Positions 33,041 to 41,845 of a stretch of 64,000 nucleotides of DNA are shown here, one piece after another (the first letter of the stretch is position 1; the number at the start of each line of letters is the position of its first letter). Made by a program: the position numbers and the translations under genes. The DNA comes from UBA2279 sp034399355 (GTDB lineage: Bacteria; Actinomycetota; Coriobacteriia; Anaerosomatales; Anaerosomataceae): contig JAXMMT010000043.1 of assembly GCA_034399355.1 (NCBI GenBank), forward strand, positions 1 to 64,000. The letters are read 5' to 3'. The notes under the pieces were generated by a model. It did not search any database and was not told the DNA's origin. It saw only the letters and a program-made list of their open reading frames with translations.

Positions 33041-34794
33041 TGATTCTCGGAACGCTAGCCAAAATCACCGGTCCGGTCGTCGTGGCCGACAAAATGACCG
33101 GAATTAGGATGTACGATGTTGTTCGTGTAGGCACAGTCGGCCTCATGGGTGAAGTCATCCGACTCGAAGGCGATCTTGCGACGATCCAGGTCTACGAGGA
33201 TACCTCGGGCCTGAAGATTGGCGAGCCTGTCGAGCCGACAGACGGACCGTTGATGCTCGAGCTCGGTCCGGGTCTGCTGTCGTCCATCTATGACGGCATT
33301 CAGCGGCCACTGCCCGTGATCGCGGAGCAGACGCAGAGCGACTTCATCGCTCGTGGTACTGTCGTCGCCGCCCTCGACAAGGAGAAGAAGTGGGACTTCA
33401 CTCCTACAGTTGAGGTCGGGCAGGAACTTGTGGCCGGCGACATCGTTGGTACGGTGCCCGAGAGTGCCACCATTACCCACAAGGTCATGGTGCCTCCCGC
33501 CCTGCACGGCACAGTGACCAAGGTCATCAAAGCCGGCAGCTACACCGTCGAAGAGGTCGTCGTTGTGCTCGACGACAAGCATGAGATTCGCATGAGTCAG
33601 TGGTGGCCGGTTCGTGAGGGACGTCCCTATATCCGCAAACTCGACCCAACCACCCCGTTCCTGACGGGCATGCGCATTTTGGACACGTTCTTCCCGATCG
33701 CCCTGGGCGGCAACGCCATCATTCCCGGCGGCTTTGGGACAGGTAAGACGGTCACCCAGCAGTCGCTCGCCAAGTGGGCCGACGTTGACATCATCGTCTA
33801 CGTTGGCTGCGGAGAGCGTGGCAATGAGATGACCGAGGTTCTGACAGAGTTCCCGGAACTCGAGGACCCGCGCACGGGAAATCCGCTGATGGAGCGGACC
33901 ATCCTGGTCGCGAACACCTCAAACATGCCGGTTGCTGCTCGTGAGGCATCCATCTACACGGGTGTCACGCTTGCCGAGTACTACCGTGACATGGGCTACA
34001 GCGTGGCGATGATGGCCGACTCCACGTCCCGTTGGGGCGAGGCTCTCCGCGAGGTCTCTGGACGACTTGAGGAGATGCCCGGTGAGGAAGGCTATCCCGC
34101 ATACCTGGCCACGCGTCTTGCGGCATTCTACGAGCGCTCTGGTCGCGTGAGTGCGCTCGGCAGCGACGATCGTATCGGTTCGGTCACCATGGTCGGTGCC
34201 GTTTCACCTCCCGGTGGCGACATGTCCGAGCCGATGACGCAGAACTCGCTGCGCGTCACGGGTGCGTTCTGGGCGCTTGACACATCTCTTGCACATCGCC
34301 GGCACTTCCCGGCCATCTCGTGGACGAAGTCCTACACGCTCTTCCTCGGCCAGGTGCGTGCGTGGTTCGAGAGCGAGGTCGCTGATGACTGGGCGGAGAC
34401 ACGCGAACGCGCGATGTTCCTCCTCCAGAAGGAGACAGAGCTGCAAGAGATCGTACAGCTGGTCGGTCCGGATGCTTTGCCTGAGACTGAGAAGATCATT
34501 CTGGAAGTCGCGCGTATGCTTCGCGAGGACTTCTTGCAGCAGTTCGCGTTCGACGATGTGGACGCCTACTGTCCCCCGAAGAAGTCTTACTGGCTGCTGA
34601 AGACGATTCTTTCGTTCGACGAGGCGGCAACGCAGGCAATGTCGCGCGGTGTCTCACTGCGCCAGATCTTGCAGCTCCCGTTGCGCGACGAGATTTCGAC
34701 GCTGAAGACAATGCCACACGAGGAAGCGCTCGAGCGCATGTATGAGCTTGCGCGGCAGATCACCGAAGATATCGCCGGAATCGAGGTGCTGTAG
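33040..34794 (+). CDS. ntpA: V/A-type ATPase catalytic subunit A
   Basis: Catalytic subunit of 584 residues. Walker A GGFGTGKT lies near residue 230. CGERGNEMTEVLTEFPEL and NTSNMPVAAREASIYTG are the catalytic-domain signatures. The non-homologous bulge domain (about 115-185) that separates A subunits from F-ATPase beta is present. ADSTSRWGEALREVSGRLEE is the helix region. The whole operon order matches the Enterococcus ntp operon. Confidence 0.97.
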   Translation: MILGTLAKITGPVVVADKMTGIRMYDVVRVGTVGLMGEVIRLEGDLATIQVYEDTSGLKIGEPVEPTDGPLMLELGPGLLSSIYDGIQRPLPVIAEQTQSDFIARGTVVAALDKEKKWDFTPTVEVGQELVAGDIVGTVPESATITHKVMVPPALHGTVTKVIKAGSYTVEEVVVVLDDKHEIRMSQWWPVREGRPYIRKLDPTTPFLTGMRILDTFFPIALGGNAIIPGGFGTGKTVTQQSLAKWADVDIIVYVGCGERGNEMTEVLTEFPELEDPRTGNPLMERTILVANTSNMPVAAREASIYTGVTLAEYYRDMGYSVAMMADSTSRWGEALREVSGRLEEMPGEEGYPAYLATRLAAFYERSGRVSALGSDDRIGSVTMVGAVSPPGGDMSEPMTQNSLRVTGAFWALDTSLAHRRHFPAISWTKSYTLFLGQVRAWFESEVADDWAETRERAMFLLQKETELQEIVQLVGPDALPETEKIILEVARMLREDFLQQFAFDDVDAYCPPKKSYWLLKTILSFDEAATQAMSRGVSLRQILQLPLRDEISTLKTMPHEEALERMYELARQITEDIAGIEVL

Positions 34795-36210
34795 ATGACC
34801 CCGGAAGCCTTGCTGGATCGCTCTCTTCTGTCGGTTGAGTACAAGACCGTCAGCTACATCACGGGTCCTCTCGTCTTCGTCGAGAACGTTCATAATGTCG
34901 CGTACAACGAGATGGTGAACCTCGTTCTGGCCGATGGGTCAGAGCGCAGTGGTCAGGTCCTCGAAGTTGCGGGCACGACAGTTGTCATCCAGGTGTTTGA
35001 GGGCACTCGTGGAATCGACGTGGATAGGACTCGTATCCGCTTCCTTGAAGAAGTCGCCAAGATCGACGTGTCCGTAGACCTGCTCGGCCGTATTCTTAAC
35101 GGTACCGGCAAGCCGATTGATGGCGGCGCTCCTGTCGTTCCGGAGAAGCGTCTCGACATCACCGGTTCGCCGATCAACCCGTATATGCGCGACCAGCCCG
35201 CCGACTTCATCGAGACCGGCATCTCGGCCATCGACGGCCTGAACACGCTGGTCCGCGGCCAGAAGCTCCCGATTTTCTCGGGCTCCGGTCTGCCGGCCAA
35301 CGAGCTTGCGGCGCAGATCATCCGCCAGGCTCGCGTCAAGTCGGGCGAGGAGTTTGCTATCGTCTTCGGTGCTATGGGCATCACGCACCGCGAGGCGGCG
35401 TACTTCATGCAGCAGTTCGAGATGACGGGTGCTCTCGAGCGAGTCGTCTTCTTCCTGAACGTCGCCGACGACCCGACAGTCGAGCGTCTGCTGACGCCGA
35501 AGGCCGCTCTCACGGTCGCCGAGTACCTGGCGTTCGAGAAGGACATGCAGGTTCTCGTTGTCCTCTCGGACATGACGAACTACTGCGAGGCGCTGCGCGA
35601 GGTCTCGACCGCTCGCGAAGAGGTCCCGGGTCGCCGCGGTTTCCCCGGCTACATGTACACCGACCTTTCGACCATCTACGAGCGCGCCGGTCGCATCAAG
35701 GGCCGCAAGGGCTCCATCACGCAGCTGCCGATCCTGTCGATGCCTGACGACGACATCACGCATCCCATCCCGGACCTCACGGGTTACATCACCGAAGGCC
35801 AGATCGTTCTCTCGCGTCACCTGCATCGCCGTGGCGTCTATCCGCCGATCGACGTCTTGCCGTGTCTGTCGCGGCTGATGAACCTCGGTATCGGTGAGGG
35901 CAAGACTCGTGAGGACCATCGTTCTGTCGCAAACCAGCTGTACTCTGCGTACGCACAGGGCCGCGACCTTCGCAGGCTCGTCGCCATCGTGGGCGAGGAA
36001 GCACTATCGGACACCGACCGCCGCTACCTCCACTTCGCGGACGCGTTCGAGAAGCACATCATCGGTCAGGGAGATAGTGGCCGTACGATCGAAGAAACGT
36101 TGGACATCAGTTGGGAGCTCATGTCCGAGCTGCCGATTTCGGAGCTCAAGCGCGTCCGTGAATTCATCGACAAGTACCACCCGACGGCTGGCGGACAGGC
36201 TAACGCGTAG
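34795..36210 (+). CDS. ntpB: V/A-type ATPase non-catalytic subunit B
   Basis: It has 471 residues. The P-loop position reads FSGSGLPANELAAQ, lacking GxxxxGKT as expected for the non-catalytic B subunit. SDMTNYCEALREVSTAREEV and RRGFPGYMYTDLSTIYERAG are invariant blocks. It abuts the A gene with no gap. The N-terminal 15 residues (TPEALLDRSLLSVEY) exceed the usual start, so a downstream initiation is possible, but no better-placed start codon with a ribosome-binding site was found. Confidence 0.96.
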   Translation: MTPEALLDRSLLSVEYKTVSYITGPLVFVENVHNVAYNEMVNLVLADGSERSGQVLEVAGTTVVIQVFEGTRGIDVDRTRIRFLEEVAKIDVSVDLLGRILNGTGKPIDGGAPVVPEKRLDITGSPINPYMRDQPADFIETGISAIDGLNTLVRGQKLPIFSGSGLPANELAAQIIRQARVKSGEEFAIVFGAMGITHREAAYFMQQFEMTGALERVVFFLNVADDPTVERLLTPKAALTVAEYLAFEKDMQVLVVLSDMTNYCEALREVSTAREEVPGRRGFPGYMYTDLSTIYERAGRIKGRKGSITQLPILSMPDDDITHPIPDLTGYITEGQIVLSRHLHRRGVYPPIDVLPCLSRLMNLGIGEGKTREDHRSVANQLYSAYAQGRDLRRLVAIVGEEALSDTDRRYLHFADAFEKHIIGQGDSGRTIEETLDISWELMSELPISELKRVREFIDKYHPTAGGQANA

Positions 36211-36246
36211 GCGGTCTGCCCACGACGGCCGAGAGGAGGTGCGTAA

Positions 36247-36897
36247 GTGGAAGAGGTACGGCCAACTAGATCCGAGCTGCTGGAGCGAAAGCAGCAGATT
36301 ACCCTTGCGCAGCAGGGCATGGACCTTCTCAAGCAGAAGCGCGACGCGTTGCTCATAGAGTTCATGTCGGTCATGGATGAGACCCTGCGTCTTAGTAGTG
36401 ACCTGCAGCGCACGGTCTCCGAGGCGCAGTTCAGCCTTGCAATCGCGAAGTCCGTTGATGGCGTGGTCTCGGTCCGCTCGGCGGCCATGGCGACTCGCGG
36501 TGAGATTACAATCGACATGACTGGTACGAAGATCATGGGCGTTTCAGTTCCGATCGTCACCAAGGGCGAGAGCCCGGTGCGCACGTCGTTCACGCGTGGA
36601 TACTCCATCACTGGCGTTTCATCGCGAATCGACGAGACGGCCGACAAGTTCGAGCGGATTCTCGACGTCATCATCGAGTATGCCGATATCGAGACGCGTC
36701 TGAAGCGGCTCGGCGAGGAGATCCAGAAGACGAACCGTCGAGTCAACGCACTGGAGCAGATAACGGTGCCAGCGCTCAAAGAGCAGGTGTCCTACATTCG
36801 ACAGGCACTCGATGAGCGCGCGCGTGAAGACCTCTTCCGGTTGAAGAAGGTCAAGAAGAAGATCGAGCGACGCAAGAGGAGCCGCAAAGAGGCCTGA
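36247..36897 (+). CDS. ntpD: V/A-type ATPase subunit D
   Basis: Rotor-shaft coiled-coil subunit of 216 residues starting at a GTG after GAGAGGAGGTGCGTAA. PTRSELLERKQQITLAQQG and LLKQKRDALLIEF at the N-terminus, and NRRVNALEQITVPAL followed by an Arg/Lys-rich C-terminus, are the family pattern. It is the last gene of the ATPase operon; no NtpH or NtpJ homologue follows. Confidence 0.95.
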   Translation: MEEVRPTRSELLERKQQITLAQQGMDLLKQKRDALLIEFMSVMDETLRLSSDLQRTVSEAQFSLAIAKSVDGVVSVRSAAMATRGEITIDMTGTKIMGVSVPIVTKGESPVRTSFTRGYSITGVSSRIDETADKFERILDVIIEYADIETRLKRLGEEIQKTNRRVNALEQITVPALKEQVSYIRQALDERAREDLFRLKKVKKKIERRKRSRKEA

Positions 36898-37037
36898 CGC
36901 GTCTGGGTTCTCAGCCTGAGACGCTGGGAATCGATATGCTCGCACTTGTGTGGGGCGGCGCCGCCTACCGGGGGGTGTTCGGCGTCGTCCCGCCTCATTT
37001 CCCACACAATCGCAATCTTCACACACCCAGAATAGAA

Positions 37038-37070
37038 GCAGCCCGTCCGGACTCCGGACGGGCTGCGTTC
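37038..37070. terminator. Strong bidirectional terminator after the ATPase operon
   Basis: A perfect thirteen-base-pair stem (GCAGCCCGTCCGG with CCGGACGGGCTGC) closes an ACT loop. It is followed by GTTCGT on the plus strand, and TTCTATTCT follows on the minus strand. It serves the ATPase operon on one side and the minus-strand 114-residue gene on the other. Confidence 0.85.
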
Positions 37071-37091
37071 GTACGAGGTGATGGTGGGAAG

Positions 37092-37436
37092 CTAGATACT
37101 GCGGGCGCGGATGATGTCACCGACGCGTTCCAGAGTGTCCACTGTGTTGTGTGCGTCCGCGCTCAGCTGCTGCGCGTAGCCGATGATCGCGCGCACATCT
37201 TCGACAGCGAGCTTGCTGAAGTGAAGCTCTTCCCAATCGGCCCGCTTCTCGAATGACCAGAGCTCGCCGATAATCCAACGGAAGTCGTTGAGTTCCTTGC
37301 TCCCGAAGGAGCTCCAGCTGCTCTTGAGGCCCTGGCGTAGCCGTTCGACCGCTCGCTCGACCGCCTTCTCCTTCCGAAGCTGGAAGGCCCTCATGCCGAT
37401 GTCTTCATCTGAAACGTCGGGACGGTTACCGTTCAT
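37092..37436 (-). CDS. Conserved-looking small helical protein of unknown function
   Basis: I do not recognise this 114-residue protein. It is charged and almost wholly helical by composition (EKAVERAVERLRQGLKSS, ADAHNTVDTLERVGDI) with two Trp-containing segments (DFRWIIGELWSFEKRADWEEL). It has no membrane segment, signal peptide or Cys. The AAGGAGGTG ribosome-binding site nine bases before the ATG and the flanking terminator make it a real gene. It stands alone, convergent with the ATPase operon. Confidence 0.7.
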   Translation of the reverse strand: MNGNRPDVSDEDIGMRAFQLRKEKAVERAVERLRQGLKSSWSSFGSKELNDFRWIIGELWSFEKRADWEELHFSKLAVEDVRAIIGYAQQLSADAHNTVDTLERVGDIIRARSI

Positions 37437-37527
37437 GCGCCCACCTCCTTGTCATGTGGATTCGGCACGACCGAGAACGTTTCCTGCAATCAGCTCGCAT
37501 CCTGCGAGCACGTTGGAGGCCTGGCTG

Positions 37528-37556
37528 TTGTCGGCATCGGTGACCGTCCCTAGAAT
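37528..37556 (+). promoter_or_regulatory. Promoter of the nitroreductase gene
   Basis: TTGTCG and TAGAAT are separated by 17 bases. Transcription would begin near 37563, about 60 bases before the nitroreductase start, and could extend through the uracil-DNA glycosylase and t6A genes. Confidence 0.6.
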
Positions 37557-37622
37557 GGAGTGGCGTTCCTGCCGAATCGACGGGACGGCACTATCAGGCA
37601 ATCAGAGACCTACGGGGGTTCC

Positions 37623-38138
37623 ATGGAGTTCAGCGAGGTCCTCAGCAAGCGACGCAGCGTCCGTCACTTCAACACAAAGCTCGCCGTCACCGACGAGGAT
37701 ATCACTGCGCTTCTCCGGGCTGCCGTGAGCGCTCCCACGGCCGGTAACATCCAGCCCTGGCGTTTCTACGTGGTGCGCTCACTCGAGGCACGTGAGCGAC
37801 TCACCGCAGCCCTCTCGCAGCGGTGGGCCACGGGTGCACCTGTGGCTATCGTCGTGTGCGTCGATCCGCGACCATGCTCTGCCCGGTACGGTGACCGCGG
37901 CGAGTATCTCTACGCGATTCAGGATACTGCGGCTGCGGCAGGTAACATCTTGCTGGCTGCCGTGGACCGAGGACTGGATTCGTGCTGGATCGGCGCGTTC
38001 GACGATCGTGCGGTGGCCGAGGCGATAGGCGTCACCTATCCGATCACCCCCGTGGCCGTGCTGCCAGTCGGTCACTCCGCCGAGTCGTCGACCAAACCGG
38101 CGCGGCGACCGCTCGAAGAAGTCACGACCTGGCTATAA
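37623..38138 (+). CDS. Nitroreductase-family FMN protein
   Basis: It has 171 residues, a short single-domain nitroreductase. The FMN-phosphate motif KRRSVRHFN lies near residue 9, APTAGNIQPWRFYVV near 37, and the DTAAAAGNILLAAVDRGLDSCWIG helix spans about 100-125. The frame extending upstream to 37560 has no conserved residues and is not used. Substrate is unknown; the family reduces nitro groups, quinones or enoates with NAD(P)H. It ends ten bases before the glycosylase gene. Confidence 0.88.
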   Translation: MEFSEVLSKRRSVRHFNTKLAVTDEDITALLRAAVSAPTAGNIQPWRFYVVRSLEARERLTAALSQRWATGAPVAIVVCVDPRPCSARYGDRGEYLYAIQDTAAAAGNILLAAVDRGLDSCWIGAFDDRAVAEAIGVTYPITPVAVLPVGHSAESSTKPARRPLEEVTTWL

Positions 38139-38148
38139 GGGAGTACGC

Positions 38149-38850
38149 ATGGAGGCCAAGCGTGGCAGCGTGTTCCGCGACACGAACGTCGAGCTAGACA
38201 GCCTCGGCAGCCTTGATGCGCTCTGGGCGCACATGGGTGACTGTCAGAGGTGCTCGCTTGCTGCGACGCGCACCACGCTCGTGTTCGGTGTCGGTAATCC
38301 GGAAGCAGACCTGCTCTTCATCGGCGAGGCGCCCGGTCGCAACGAGGACCTGAAGGGCGAGCCTTTCGTGGGTGCGGCTGGCAAGCTGCTCGACGAGCTG
38401 CTGGCGAGTATCGGCCTGCACCGCTCGGAGGTCTATATCGCCAATGTCCTGAAGTGCCGACCCCCCGGCAACCGCGACCCGCTGTCTGCCGAGATCGAGA
38501 CATGCACACCGTTCCTTGCCGAGCAGGTCCGCATCATCGATCCGAAGGTGGTCGCAACGCTCGGTAACTTCGCGACGCGTTGCATACTCGATACGGAACG
38601 CGGCATCACGCAGTTGCGTGGACGGCTCTACGAAGTCGCCGGTCGTCGTGTGGTGCCGATCTATCACCCGGCGGCAACGCTCTACTCGCCCGACAAGAGA
38701 CAGGTGCTGTTCGATGATTTTCGGCGTCTCCGTACGGTGTTGCAGTGGGCGGCCGAGGGGAGACCTGCCGCGCCGCACGATGACGTGCCGCAGGCGGATG
38801 CCAGCCCGTGCGCTGTCGAAGAAGTGCCCGACCAGCCGAGCCTGTTCTAG
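38149..38850 (+). CDS. Family 4-type uracil-DNA glycosylase (iron-sulfur)
   Basis: Removes uracil from DNA. It has 233 residues. Four Cys for a [4Fe-4S] cluster are visible as Cys-x2-Cys in GDCQRCSLA near residues 32-35, then CRPPGN and IETC near 103-119. GEAPGRNEDLKGEPFVGAAG is motif 1 with the family 4 Glu-Ala-Pro-Gly, and IYHPAATLY is motif 2 with its His. The C-terminal 30 residues are low-complexity. A few bases after its stop, tsaE begins. Confidence 0.92.
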   Translation: MEAKRGSVFRDTNVELDSLGSLDALWAHMGDCQRCSLAATRTTLVFGVGNPEADLLFIGEAPGRNEDLKGEPFVGAAGKLLDELLASIGLHRSEVYIANVLKCRPPGNRDPLSAEIETCTPFLAEQVRIIDPKVVATLGNFATRCILDTERGITQLRGRLYEVAGRRVVPIYHPAATLYSPDKRQVLFDDFRRLRTVLQWAAEGRPAAPHDDVPQADASPCAVEEVPDQPSLF

Positions 38851-38866
38851 CCGTCAGGAGGCGACC

Positions 38867-39352
38867 GTGCGCTTCACGCTGCACACTGCAAGCGAACGAG
38901 AGACCGAGCTTCTCGGTGGATACCTGGCCAGACTACTAGAGTCCGGCGATGTCATTGTGCTCGCCGGTGATCTTGGTGCAGGGAAGACGCATTTCGTGAA
39001 GGGCGTAGCCGAGCAGCTCGGAGTCTCGGAGCGGGTCACCAGCCCGACATTCAACATCTTGCTTGTGCATCCCGGGCGGCTGACGCTTCACCACTTCGAC
39101 CTGTACCGGATGGAGCATGCCGGGCAGCTGGAGGACATCGACTTTTGGGGGACGCTCGAGGCAGACGGCGTATCCTTCATCGAGTGGGGTGACCGTTTCC
39201 CCGAGGCGCTGCCCGATGACCATCTCGAGATCGCTATCCAGCGAGAGGATGTCGAGCGTCGGCGCTTCAAGGTCATAGCCTCGGGCGAGCGGAGCATGCG
39301 ACTCGCCGCTGACTGGATGTCAGCATGCGGGCAGGCAAAGGCGTCGGCATGA
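38867..39352 (+). CDS. tsaE: tRNA threonylcarbamoyladenosine biosynthesis ATPase TsaE
   Basis: ATPase of the t6A37 machinery, working with TsaB-TsaD. The GTG start after CAGGAGGCGACC gives 161 residues. Walker A is GDLGAGKTHF near residue 33, followed by RVTSPTFNILLVH, HHFDLYRM and FIEWGDRFPEALP. The long in-frame extension back to 38516 overlaps the glycosylase and is rejected. It overlaps tsaB by four bases. Confidence 0.95.
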   Translation: MRFTLHTASERETELLGGYLARLLESGDVIVLAGDLGAGKTHFVKGVAEQLGVSERVTSPTFNILLVHPGRLTLHHFDLYRMEHAGQLEDIDFWGTLEADGVSFIEWGDRFPEALPDDHLEIAIQREDVERRRFKVIASGERSMRLAADWMSACGQAKASA

Positions 39353-40161
39353 GGTACGTACTCGCTCTCGACACTGCGACCGAGCACGTCGCGATCGGTC
39401 TCGCTGCATTCCGGGCTCCCGATAAGATGCCTCATATGGTCGCCGAGCGGGACTTCGCGGCACCGCGTGCGGCCCTTGGCGCGCTTCTGCCGGCGGTTCG
39501 CGAGATGGTTGATGACGCCGGAGTGCACACAGGGAGCATCTCGGTCGTGGCGGTCGGTCGCGGGCCCGGCTCGTTCACCGGCGTGCGCATCGCGGTGGCA
39601 TCGGCCAAAGGACTGGCGCACGGTCTCGGAGTCCCGCTGGTCGGATTTGGCACCTTGGATGCCGTCGCATGGCGCTTCTCGGGCCATGAGGGCCTGCTTG
39701 CGGTCGTTGGCGACGCGATGCGGGGCGAAGTCTATCCGGCGCTGTTCCGCTGCTCAGCAGGTCGCTGTGTGCGTCTTGAGGGGGACTGCGTTGAGAAACC
39801 GGTCGTCACTGCGGGGCGCTGGGCGCGCACCTTGACGGAGCCCGTGCTGCTCTCTGGCAATGGTCTTGCGAAGTATCGTGAGGTGTTCACGGATGTGTTG
39901 GACGGACGGGTGCGTATCGCCGATGCATCGCTGTGGACGCCGACCGGAGCATCATCGATCACGGCGGCGTGGACCGAGTCGGGCCCGGGCAGCCTACACC
40001 ATGTTGCCGGTCTCGACCCGGTCTCAGCGTTCGAGGAGGCACACCCCGGCTTGCTGCTGCCTGTGTACACGCGTTTATCCGATGCCGAGGAGGCTGAGCG
40101 TCGACGTAGGACGCAGGTGCCGCCATCGGGCGTTTCGCGCCCTGACGGAAGCGCCTCATGA
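39349..40161 (+). CDS. tsaB: tRNA threonylcarbamoyladenosine biosynthesis protein TsaB
   Basis: Inactive ASKHA-fold partner of TsaD. It has 270 residues from the ATG in the overlap with tsaE (MRYVLALDTATEHVAIGL); the upstream in-frame start at 39325 is not needed. GRGPGSFTGVRIAVASAKGLA near residues 74-94 is the family signature. The C-terminal third is longer than in Escherichia coli TsaB. The stop overlaps the next ATG. Confidence 0.94.
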   Translation: MRYVLALDTATEHVAIGLAAFRAPDKMPHMVAERDFAAPRAALGALLPAVREMVDDAGVHTGSISVVAVGRGPGSFTGVRIAVASAKGLAHGLGVPLVGFGTLDAVAWRFSGHEGLLAVVGDAMRGEVYPALFRCSAGRCVRLEGDCVEKPVVTAGRWARTLTEPVLLSGNGLAKYREVFTDVLDGRVRIADASLWTPTGASSITAAWTESGPGSLHHVAGLDPVSAFEEAHPGLLLPVYTRLSDAEEAERRRRTQVPPSGVSRPDGSAS

Positions 40162-41654
40162 GCCTCACTGTCCGCGACATGATGCCCGTCGACCTAGGCG
40201 CTGTCGTGTCCATCGAGCGGGCCAGCTTCCCGTTGCCGTGGAGCGAAGCTCAGTTCCGGGACGAACTCCTGCTTCGAAACGAAGGTCGCTGCTGGTTGGT
40301 TGCCGAGAAGGACGGTACGGTCGTCGGCTTCGGCGGCATCGCGGTGTTCGGCGACGAGGCGCATGTGATGGACCTTGCGGTCGCTCCCGCGCACCAGGGC
40401 ACGGGCATTGCCCGGCGCCTGCTACTTCCACTGATGTGCTCGGCCGCCGAAGGTGGTGCCTCCCGCATAACGCTGGAGGTGCGTCCGGCGAACACGGCGG
40501 CCCGGTCGCTGTATGCGTCGGCAGGTTTCGTCGAGGTGGGTACGCACCCCGGCTACTACACCGGCACGGCCGAGGACGCGGTCATCATGTGGACGGGCGA
40601 GCTCACGCTCGATGCGGCGGCCGCCATGCTTGCTGCTGATCGCGGTGACGACCTCGTTCTCGCGATCGAGACTTCATGCGACGAGACCGCGGCGGCGGTC
40701 ATGCGGGGCGGAAGTCAGCTGCTGTCGAGTGTCGTTGCAAGCCAGGTGGACCTCCACGCGCGCTTTGGTGGCGTTGTACCCGAGATCGCCTCGCGCAAGC
40801 ACACCGAAGCGGTCGTTGCTGTCGTGGACGAGGCTCTCGTCGAAGCAGGGGTCGGCTTCGGCGACCTTACCGCGCTGGCCGTGACGCACGGACCGGGGCT
40901 CATCGGTGCGCTTGTCGTCGGCGTCGCGTACGCGAAAGGACTCTCGCTCGGCACGGGACTGCCGCTCCTGGGTGTAAACCACCTTGAAGGGCATATCTTC
41001 GCGAACAAGCTCGCCGACCCAGAACTCGAGCCTCCGTTGATCGCGCTCGTGGTCTCGGGCGGTCACACGGCACTCGTACACGTGCCCGAGTGGGGCGTCT
41101 ATCACACGCTCGGCCAGACGCTCGACGACGCGGCGGGGGAGGCGTTTGACAAGGTCGCCAAGTTGCTCGGACTGGGCTATCCCGGCGGGCCGGTGATCTC
41201 GCGCCTCGCGCTCGAAGGCGATCCGGCTGCGATCGCGTTTCCGCGTGCGATGTTACGCTCGGGCAACTACGACTTCTCGCTTTCCGGTCTCAAGACTGCG
41301 GTGATCACGTATGTGGAGGCCGAGAAGCGCGCAGGTCGCGAGATCTCGATACCCGACGTCGTAGCCTCCTTCCAGGCCGCTGTCATCGATGTGCAGGTGG
41401 CGAAGGCCGTACGTGCCGCCGAGGAGTACGGCGTGCGTGCGTTCTGCCTCGCTGGTGGGGTCGCTGCCAACGCGGCGTTGCGCGAGGGGCTGAGGGCGGC
41501 CATGGCCGAGCGGGGCATCCGTTTCTCGGTTCCGACGTTCGCGCTGTGCACCGACAACGCGGCGATGATCGCGGCGGCGGCGCACTTCCGGCTGCAACGT
41601 GGATCGTTTCTCGGCCTTGAGGCGGAAGCTGTCGCTAATCTGTGTCTCGGGTAG
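40158..41654 (+). CDS. tsaD: Fused RimI-type N-acetyltransferase and TsaD (t6A synthase)
   Basis: One reading frame of 498 residues joins two enzymes. Residues 1-150 are a GNAT domain like RimI, which acetylates ribosomal protein S18 (MDLAVAPAHQGTGIARRLL acetyl-CoA motif). Residues about 165-498 are TsaD, which transfers threonylcarbamoyl to A37. AIETSCDETAAAVM, the metal motif HLEGH, VVSGGHTAL and AGGVAANAALREGL are all intact. No frameshift is needed. The ATG lies in a four-base overlap with tsaB. Such fusions are known in some actinobacteria. Confidence 0.95.
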   Translation: MSLTVRDMMPVDLGAVVSIERASFPLPWSEAQFRDELLLRNEGRCWLVAEKDGTVVGFGGIAVFGDEAHVMDLAVAPAHQGTGIARRLLLPLMCSAAEGGASRITLEVRPANTAARSLYASAGFVEVGTHPGYYTGTAEDAVIMWTGELTLDAAAAMLAADRGDDLVLAIETSCDETAAAVMRGGSQLLSSVVASQVDLHARFGGVVPEIASRKHTEAVVAVVDEALVEAGVGFGDLTALAVTHGPGLIGALVVGVAYAKGLSLGTGLPLLGVNHLEGHIFANKLADPELEPPLIALVVSGGHTALVHVPEWGVYHTLGQTLDDAAGEAFDKVAKLLGLGYPGGPVISRLALEGDPAAIAFPRAMLRSGNYDFSLSGLKTAVITYVEAEKRAGREISIPDVVASFQAAVIDVQVAKAVRAAEEYGVRAFCLAGGVAANAALREGLRAAMAERGIRFSVPTFALCTDNAAMIAAAAHFRLQRGSFLGLEAEAVANLCLG

Positions 41655-41724
41655 TTCTGGCTCATCCGTTTCTCGATCCGCCAAAATGTGAGTCTATGAC
41701 CATCAGGTGTTAGTTATCTGACGC

Positions 41725-41753
41725 TTGCATCTTGCACCCCGACGTACTAGAAT
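41725..41753 (+). promoter_or_regulatory. groESL promoter
   Basis: TTGCAT and TAGAAT are spaced 17 bases apart. Transcription would start near 41760, at the edge of the CIRCE operator, so a bound repressor would block initiation. Confidence 0.7.
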
Positions 41754-41762
41754 CTCCTTCGG

Positions 41763-41789
41763 CTGGCACTCGGAGGTCGAGAGTGCCAG
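41763..41789 (+). promoter_or_regulatory. CIRCE operator (HrcA binding site)
   Basis: The perfect inverted repeat CTGGCACTC, nine bases, GAGTGCCAG matches the CIRCE consensus (TTAGCACTC-N9-GAGTGCTAA) except in the outer TTA/TAA triplets, which are changed symmetrically to CTG/CAG. HrcA repression of groESL relieved by heat is the known mode. The hrcA gene is not in the window. Confidence 0.9.
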
Positions 41790-41845
41790 AATCACTGAGT
41801 ATCAGGAGTAGTCAGATCAGTGCGTTGTATGTAGGAGGGTAGAGC

